In this document: positions 5,989 to 9,440 of the stretch, in pieces
How the letters are laid out: each line of letters begins with the position of its first letter
How positions within the stretch are numbered: the first letter of the stretch is position 1
Source: JAXHUK01 sp034189725
Lineage (GTDB): Bacteria > Chloroflexota > Dehalococcoidia > SZUA-161
Direction: 5' to 3'
Assembly (NCBI GenBank): GCA_034189725.1
Contig: JAXHUK010000122.1
Location: 1 to 9,440, forward strand
Length of the DNA: 9,440 nt
Program-made: the position numbers and the translations under genes
Notes under the pieces: generated by a model
Told to the model about the DNA's origin: nothing
The model's database searches: none
Seen by the model: the letters and a program-made list of their open reading frames with translations, nothing else

Positions 5989-6969
5989 TTATGTGATTGT
6001 TATCCGACAACTGTAGATAGGAATTTCCCTGCCTCCAAGGTGGTATTTGTATTCCTCGGCTCCTTTAAGGAAATCGTAGGTACTCCTGCTTTCCTCTATG
6101 CTGTTTTTAATAGAGAGCACCTTGGAGAGCACACCGACACTGAGATAGCTGTGGAGAGGGTCATAGCCACTGTTATAGAGGTACATTGTATCGTTGTAGT
6201 CGAAGCACAGAACAGCAGCAACGGGCAACCGGTTCACGGTTAGAACACCCAGTTGTACGAGCCCCGCCCTTGACATAACACTAGCTATCGACCGAAAGAA
6301 CGATTCCATCCTGTCGGTCATGAACGCTGCCTTGTCCTTCCTGCTCTCACGAAGTAGCTTGAGAAAGACATCCATTGTAGCAATAACATCCTCTTGTGTG
6401 GATATGGTGTTGTACTCTACAGTGCCAGCTTCATCCAACCGGCGCAGTTTACGTTGTATCTCCCGTCGCTGCTTGGGAGTCAGCATTCCAAGGTAATCTT
6501 CCCAGACGGCAGGTAAATCCAGGTCTAACGAGACATCCTGTTGATGACATGAGACGATACTACCCTGCTCGCGCGCAACGTGGATAAGGCTTCGGAGCAC
6601 GGTAGAATCACCTCTCAAGGAATCTAAATGAAGTTCACGGATGCCATCCTGTCTCAATTTGTCCAGCAGCGTAGTGAAAAAAGCCCGTTCGCTCCCCGGA
6701 GCTACGACAAAGTCCATGTAATCACAGACATCGGCACTGCCGATAAAAAATGCGGAATTACTCCTGACCAGCAGCGGGGCTACCCCTATGACGCTCTCAG
6801 GGCCTTTGATGGCATACAGGTATTGTTCGGCGCTATCACCGAACTCTTGCCACCAGGCTTCTTGCCAGCAGGGGAGGATGAACACGGAACTCCAATCAAG
6901 ATTGTGCCGCGGATCCCTCCATAGTGAAGCCAGGCTGTCGAAACTTTGAGGGGTAAGATGGTAGTTCAT
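5989..6969 (-). CDS. CelD/BcsL-type (FemAB-like GNAT) acyltransferase
   Basis: The 326-residue protein belongs to the GNAT-fold group annotated Acetyltransf_6 or CelD/BcsL, related to FemAB. The N-terminal half carries the early segment FILPCWQEAWWQEFG, then APLLV. The C-terminal half holds the acyltransferase core: a basic helix (TPKQRREIQRKLRRL) and later VLTVNRLPVAAVLCFDYNDTMYLYNSGYDP, ending in YDFLKGAEEYKYHLG. Members are usually linked to exopolysaccharide or cell-surface glycan synthesis, probably acylating a sugar or amine; the substrate here is unknown. The ATG at 6969 is preferred. An in-frame TTG at 6975 would add two residues. No Shine-Dalgarno is present, and a good promoter places the transcription start only about 8 nt upstream, so the message is probably leaderless. 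The MshA-like glycosyltransferase follows 52 nt downstream. Confidence 0.85.
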   Translation of the reverse strand: MNYHLTPQSFDSLASLWRDPRHNLDWSSVFILPCWQEAWWQEFGDSAEQYLYAIKGPESVIGVAPLLVRSNSAFFIGSADVCDYMDFVVAPGSERAFFTTLLDKLRQDGIRELHLDSLRGDSTVLRSLIHVAREQGSIVSCHQQDVSLDLDLPAVWEDYLGMLTPKQRREIQRKLRRLDEAGTVEYNTISTQEDVIATMDVFLKLLRESRKDKAAFMTDRMESFFRSIASVMSRAGLVQLGVLTVNRLPVAAVLCFDYNDTMYLYNSGYDPLHSYLSVGVLSKVLSIKNSIEESRSTYDFLKGAEEYKYHLGGREIPIYSCRITIT

Positions 6970-6983
6970 ACGCAATAGTTAAA

Positions 6984-7012
6984 AGTTTATCACCATACTT
7001 GAATCGAATCAA
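6984..7012 (-). promoter_or_regulatory. Promoter for the CelD-like/glycosyltransferase operon
   Basis: On the minus strand, -35 TTGATT (complement of 7007-7012) is followed by a 17-bp spacer and -10 TAAACT (complement of 6984-6989), with an extended TGA just before it. The predicted start of transcription near 6977 lies about 8 nt from the ATG at 6969, leaving no room for a Shine-Dalgarno sequence. Confidence 0.6.
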
Positions 7013-7100
7013 TTTCAAAAGTCACATTGCAACCTGCCCATTGTGGGATGTATTTGCGGATCATGGTTGTACTGCCCCGCTTCTCGAAACACCGCTTTTC

Positions 7101-7109
7101 TGATATACT
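7101..7109 (+). promoter_or_regulatory. Extended -10 promoter for the transglutaminase-fold gene
   Basis: TGATATACT at 7101-7109 fits the extended -10 pattern and is nearly the same as the one before the radical SAM gene (TGGTATACT, 560-568). Transcription would begin near 7116. That excludes the in-frame ATG at 7043 as start and agrees with TTG 7154 or GTG 7142. Confidence 0.5.
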
Positions 7110-7143
7110 CTGTCACCAGAGGCATAAGGCGACAAAATTGCGT

Positions 7144-7148
7144 GGAGG
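7144..7148 (+). promoter_or_regulatory. Ribosome binding site selecting TTG 7154
   Basis: GGAGG ends 5 nt before TTG at 7154. The rival GTG at 7142 has only AAGG at 12-nt spacing, and the ATG at 7043 has none. Confidence 0.5.
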
Positions 7149-7153
7149 AGATT

Positions 7154-7834
7154 TTGGAGAAGTACCTGGAGTGCACAAATCTCTTTGACTACGAAACGGA
7201 ATCGGTAACGGCAAAAGCTAAAGCCCTGACCGCAGGGTTGGAAACTGCGAAAGACAAGGCTATAGCGATCTTCAACTTTTCGAAGGATGAAATCAGGTAT
7301 AATCCTCATGGTATCACGGACGTGATCAATTCCAGCAGGGCAAGTGCAGTCCTGGAACGAGGTAACGGGTTTTGTATCCAGAAGGCAATCCTTCTCGCTG
7401 CACTGGCCAGGGCTGCTGGTATACCTGCTCGCGTGGGTTTTGCCGACATCCAAAATCATCAGATGTCAGGGGAATTTGCTGCGATGATGAATGGAAGCAC
7501 TCTGATTCCATACCATGGCTACTCTGAGTTACATATAGACGGGAAGTGGCTCATTGCCACACCGGCCTTCGATCTGAGAATGTGCGAGGAAAACGGATTT
7601 AATACGGCGAGTTTCGATGGTGAAAACGATGCCAAGTTTCCCCAGTACAGCAAAGATGGCAGAGTGCACATCGAGTATATTCGTGTTCACGGGCCACATG
7701 AAGACTACCAGGTGGAACGCGTGCTTGAAGTCATGGACGGTTTTATGGATGGGCTTAACAGAGAGCTAGGGGTAGTCATGAGTGACATGGTGAAAAAGTT
7801 CGAACAAGCGCTAGGGTTGGATGATCAACCTTAG
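7154..7834 (+). CDS. Transglutaminase-like (papain-fold) domain protein
   Basis: From TTG 7154 the protein has 226 residues and no signal peptide or membrane segment, so it is probably cytoplasmic. It carries the transglutaminase-like triad: Cys74 in GNGFCIQKA, His121 in YHGYSEL and Asp140 in TPAFDLR, with the usual intervening ARAAGIPARVGFADI. Bacterial members are mostly cysteine peptidases or amidases and rarely cross-link proteins. The C-terminal third is acidic and shows no other domain. The frame is open back to an ATG at 7043, but those residues look non-native and lie upstream of a promoter-like TGATATACT. TTG 7154 has GGAGG at 5 nt; GTG 7142 is the alternative, giving 230 residues. 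It is divergent from the CelD-like gene and convergent with the GNAT gene at 7876. Substrate unknown. Confidence 0.85.
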   Translation: MEKYLECTNLFDYETESVTAKAKALTAGLETAKDKAIAIFNFSKDEIRYNPHGITDVINSSRASAVLERGNGFCIQKAILLAALARAAGIPARVGFADIQNHQMSGEFAAMMNGSTLIPYHGYSELHIDGKWLIATPAFDLRMCEENGFNTASFDGENDAKFPQYSKDGRVHIEYIRVHGPHEDYQVERVLEVMDGFMDGLNRELGVVMSDMVKKFEQALGLDDQP

Positions 7835-7844
7835 TGCTGGTTGA
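7825..7844 (+). terminator. Weak hairpin over the stop codon of the transglutaminase gene
   Basis: TCAACC (7825-7830) pairs with GGTTGA (7839-7844) around an 8-nt loop that contains the TAG stop. No T-run follows. It lies at the junction of two convergent genes separated by 41 nt, where some terminator is expected. Confidence 0.2.
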
Positions 7845-7875
7845 GAAGAGTTTAGCTAGGCTGTCCTTCTGTCCG

Positions 7876-8331
7876 CTAGAAATAGCTGCGAAAGCCGTAG
7901 GCTGATGCCTCGAAGCCGACCGATTCGTAGAACTGGTGCGCCTCCTTGCGCCTTTTATCGCTGCAGAGCTCGATCTTGAAGCATCCTTTTCCTTTAGCTC
8001 GGGCGATCGCCTCCTCCAGTAGCAGTCTGCCGTAACCATGCCGCCGGTACTGATGCCCAATAACTATGTTCTCTACCAATGCCCAGGGAGTGGCGTTATG
8101 GGAGAGGTTGGGCACGATGAGCAGCACGACAGTGCCCACAACCTTGCCCTCGTATTCCGCAACCAGAAGCTCATGCCTGGGATCGGCGCAGATCTCGGCA
8201 AACACGTTCTGGTAATCCTCCAGAGAGGGGCTGTGTTTCCTCTCGACCTCGGATGTACTGATAGTCAGTTCACCGTACAGCTCGATAATACGGGGGATGT
8301 CTTCTGCAGTAGCCAATCTGATAGTTGCCAT
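7876..8331 (-). CDS. Single-domain GNAT N-acetyltransferase
   Basis: This 151-residue protein is an ordinary one-domain GNAT acetyltransferase transferring acetyl from acetyl-CoA to an amine. It opens with the beta-strand IRLATAEDIPRI. Motif A is VENIVIGHQYRRHGYGRLLL, with the acetyl-CoA loop RRHGYG near residues 96-101, and motif B contains EAHQFYESVGFEA. The length is normal for the family. It is probably the last gene of a minus-strand operon with the alkyltransferase-like gene 45 nt upstream and the cupin gene before that. The Shine-Dalgarno is weak (AGAG close to the ATG), consistent with expression from a polycistronic message. The substrate cannot be inferred. Confidence 0.9.
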   Translation of the reverse strand: MATIRLATAEDIPRIIELYGELTISTSEVERKHSPSLEDYQNVFAEICADPRHELLVAEYEGKVVGTVVLLIVPNLSHNATPWALVENIVIGHQYRRHGYGRLLLEEAIARAKGKGCFKIELCSDKRRKEAHQFYESVGFEASAYGFRSYF

Positions 8332-8376
8332 AGTCTCTGAAATCTACCGGGTAGAGGTGCTCCGCGAATCACGCTG

Positions 8377-8862
8377 CTACAGCTCGAACAGATGCTTCTC
8401 GAAATCCTTTACCTTCGGCGGTTTTTTGCCAGTTCCTGGCTGAATTGAATGTCCCTCCGCTTTCAAACGTCCAGCATGTGCCTCTACGCCGCCAGGGTGC
8501 TTTTCATTCAGGCTGCCATCGCTCTTGATGACTCGCCAGTAGGGAGTGATGTCATCCCTGCCCAGTTGCAGGTATTCCTCCGCTGCTTCTGCAGCAATCC
8601 GAATAAACATGCCTGTGGCGAGCGGGCAGGTTGAATCAGTGTTGAAATCCGTTGCCAGCCGATCCCTGATCTGGTTCACGGTGACGAGCTTCCCCGCCGG
8701 CACTTTTTTCATCAGGGCATCGACGAGGGCAGGCGTGGGTACAAGCATCTTGCCTGCCCCGAACGCCTTTTGCATCTTTGGCGGGGTATCGACTATTTTT
8801 GGCTGTTGCTCTTTTTCCAGTTTCTCCCGCCAGGTTCCGCGTAGTTTCCATTTGATAGTCAT
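8377..8862 (-). CDS. MGMT-fold alkyltransferase-like protein lacking the acceptor cysteine
   Basis: The 161-residue protein has the DNA-binding fold of O6-alkylguanine-DNA methyltransferases: VPAGKLVTVNQIRDRLA (helix-turn-helix entry), then DDITPYWRVIKSDG and a GGVEAHAGRLKAEGH recognition/closing segment. The methyl-accepting motif PCHR is replaced by PYWR at 107-110, so the cysteine is Tyr108 and the histidine is Trp109, and methyl transfer is not expected. Classic ATL proteins have PWHR instead, so this is a different variant. A role in recognising or flagging alkylated bases is plausible but inferred. The N-terminal ~40 residues are basic and low in structure, as is the Lys/Pro-rich tail. 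The ATG has a near-ideal GGAGGTGA (complement of 8867-8874) 4 nt upstream. It lies 37 nt downstream of the cupin gene. Confidence 0.85.
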   Translation of the reverse strand: MTIKWKLRGTWREKLEKEQQPKIVDTPPKMQKAFGAGKMLVPTPALVDALMKKVPAGKLVTVNQIRDRLATDFNTDSTCPLATGMFIRIAAEAAEEYLQLGRDDITPYWRVIKSDGSLNEKHPGGVEAHAGRLKAEGHSIQPGTGKKPPKVKDFEKHLFEL

Positions 8863-8899
8863 CTGGTCACCTCCAGAGGCCGCCGGTACCCATTAGCCC

Positions 8900-9229
8900 C
8901 TACTTTTCGAGCGGGATAACGCAGATAAGGCGAAATATATCGCTGCCGGTATTGGTAAAACAGTGTTTTTCCTCGGGTGCAACGAATACTGCGGTGCCCT
9001 CTGCGATCGGTGTTTCCCCGTGCTCGCTCTTTACCACCCCATTACCTGACAGCACGAATACCTCGTGTTCCCACGCATGCGTGTGAAACGGGGTTGAGCT
9101 ACCCGGGCTCACCTCGAATACGCGCATGGCGAATGTCGGGGCACCCTCATCAGCGCCGACGACGACACGACGAAGTACTCCCGGGGCATCCTCTATAGGG
9201 GTTACCTCAAGATAGTGGTGTACTTTCAT
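8900..9229 (-). CDS. Small single-domain cupin protein
   Basis: This 109-residue protein is a one-domain cupin (beta-barrel). Motif 1 is PGSSTPFHTHAWEHEVFVLSG, with His49, His51 and an acidic residue (Glu54 or Glu56) as metal ligands. Motif 2 is APEEKHCFTNTG, with His89 as the last ligand and the conserved Asn93. With an intact metal site it could be an isomerase, dioxygenase or ligand-binding protein; small cupins of this type rarely have a known function. The ATG has GGGAGGT (complement of 9236-9242) at 6 nt. It is the first gene of the minus-strand operon running on to the alkyltransferase-like and GNAT genes. Upstream sequence to the window end shows no clear promoter (TTATGC and TATTTT are weak -10 candidates). 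Confidence 0.9.
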   Translation of the reverse strand: MKVHHYLEVTPIEDAPGVLRRVVVGADEGAPTFAMRVFEVSPGSSTPFHTHAWEHEVFVLSGNGVVKSEHGETPIAEGTAVFVAPEEKHCFTNTGSDIFRLICVIPLEK

Positions 9230-9372
9230 GGTGAGACCTCCCAGTTTTCCGTTTTCGCAACAGTGAGCATAACAAAATAGGCGGAGAAAAGCCAGTGTTT
9301 TTCAGTTGTTCTCGTTCAGTAGACCTGTAGTGCTTGCCGGGTAGGCTGTCCCTGATCTCGCGAGTCTTTCTG

Positions 9373-9428
9373 CCCCTGAACGAAGTGAAGGGGAAGAATC
9401 TCTGTCTGTTTATACGAGGAGATTCTTC
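9373..9428. repeat. Palindromic intergenic repeat, probably dispersed, near the window end
   Basis: GAAGAATCTC (9393-9402) and GAGATTCTTC (9419-9428) are perfect reverse complements with a 16-nt spacer. Directly before them CCCCT (9373-9377) pairs with AGGGG (9389-9393) around GAACGAAGTGA. The wording (CTGAACGAAGTGAAG, AGAATCTC) resembles short elements I recall scattered through intergenic regions of Chloroflexota and other environmental genomes. The similar stretch after the palindrome (GGTCGCGGAGTG) runs to the edge, so the element may be cut off. Confidence 0.5.
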
Positions 9429-9440
9429 GGTCGCGGAGTG

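Noticed and set aside
7043..7153. ATG 7043 as start of the transglutaminase-fold protein
   Set aside because: It has no ribosome binding site, a non-native Cys-rich N-terminus, and lies upstream of a good extended -10 element at 7101-7109; TTG 7154 has GGAGG at 5 nt.
9286..9303. GAAAA/TTTTC inverted repeat upstream of the cupin gene
   Set aside because: A 5-bp AT-rich stem is expected by chance in this A/T-rich stretch.
7856..9351. Shared TAGGCTGTCC at about 7857-7866 and 9341-9350 as a direct repeat or attachment site
   Set aside because: The match is only 10 bp, there is no integrase, and the interval holds ordinary genes in an intact operon.

Overview
The window holds ten protein genes and no rRNA, tRNA, CRISPR array or transposase. 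Base composition is near 50% GC. The gene set (a stand-alone B12-type radical SAM protein, a PIG-L deacetylase, an MshA-like glycosyltransferase, several GNAT proteins, an MBL-fold hydrolase) and the style of the intergenic hairpin repeats suggest a free-living bacterium. My best guess is Chloroflexota (Dehalococcoidia-like), possibly from a metagenome. That placement is recalled impression, not a computed result. Two genes appear to start with TTG, and one transcript looks leaderless.

Layout. Positions 39-362 (-) encode a four-helix SMR drug exporter. It is divergent from a B12-binding/radical SAM protein at 645-2156 (+), with a dyad symmetry and an extended -10 promoter between them. Next is an MBL-fold hydrolase at 2271-2924 (+), preceded by a strong hairpin that abuts a consensus TATAAT. 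The central block has a PIG-L deacetylase at 2946-3641 (-), a divergent tandem-GNAT protein at 3747-4679 (+), a convergent MshA-like GT4 glycosyltransferase at 4731-5936 (-), and a CelD/FemAB-type acyltransferase at 5989-6969 (-) just upstream of the glycosyltransferase in the same transcript. A transglutaminase-fold protein follows at 7154-7834 (+). The right end is a minus-strand operon read from 9229 down to 7876: cupin, alkyltransferase-like protein, GNAT. The last ~70 bases hold part of a palindromic dispersed repeat.

How the genes may work together. The most suggestive feature is the clustering of homologues of three of the four mycothiol enzymes: an MshA-like glycosyltransferase, a PIG-L (MshB/BshB-like) deacetylase and an MshD-like tandem GNAT. 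The cysteine ligase MshC is not in the window. The block could make a mycothiol- or bacillithiol-like thiol, or another N-deacetylated and re-acylated glycoconjugate. The genes lie on both strands and are not one operon, so this is a hypothesis. The cupin/alkyltransferase-like/GNAT operon looks like a small accessory unit of unknown role. Its MGMT-fold member has lost the methyl-accepting cysteine.
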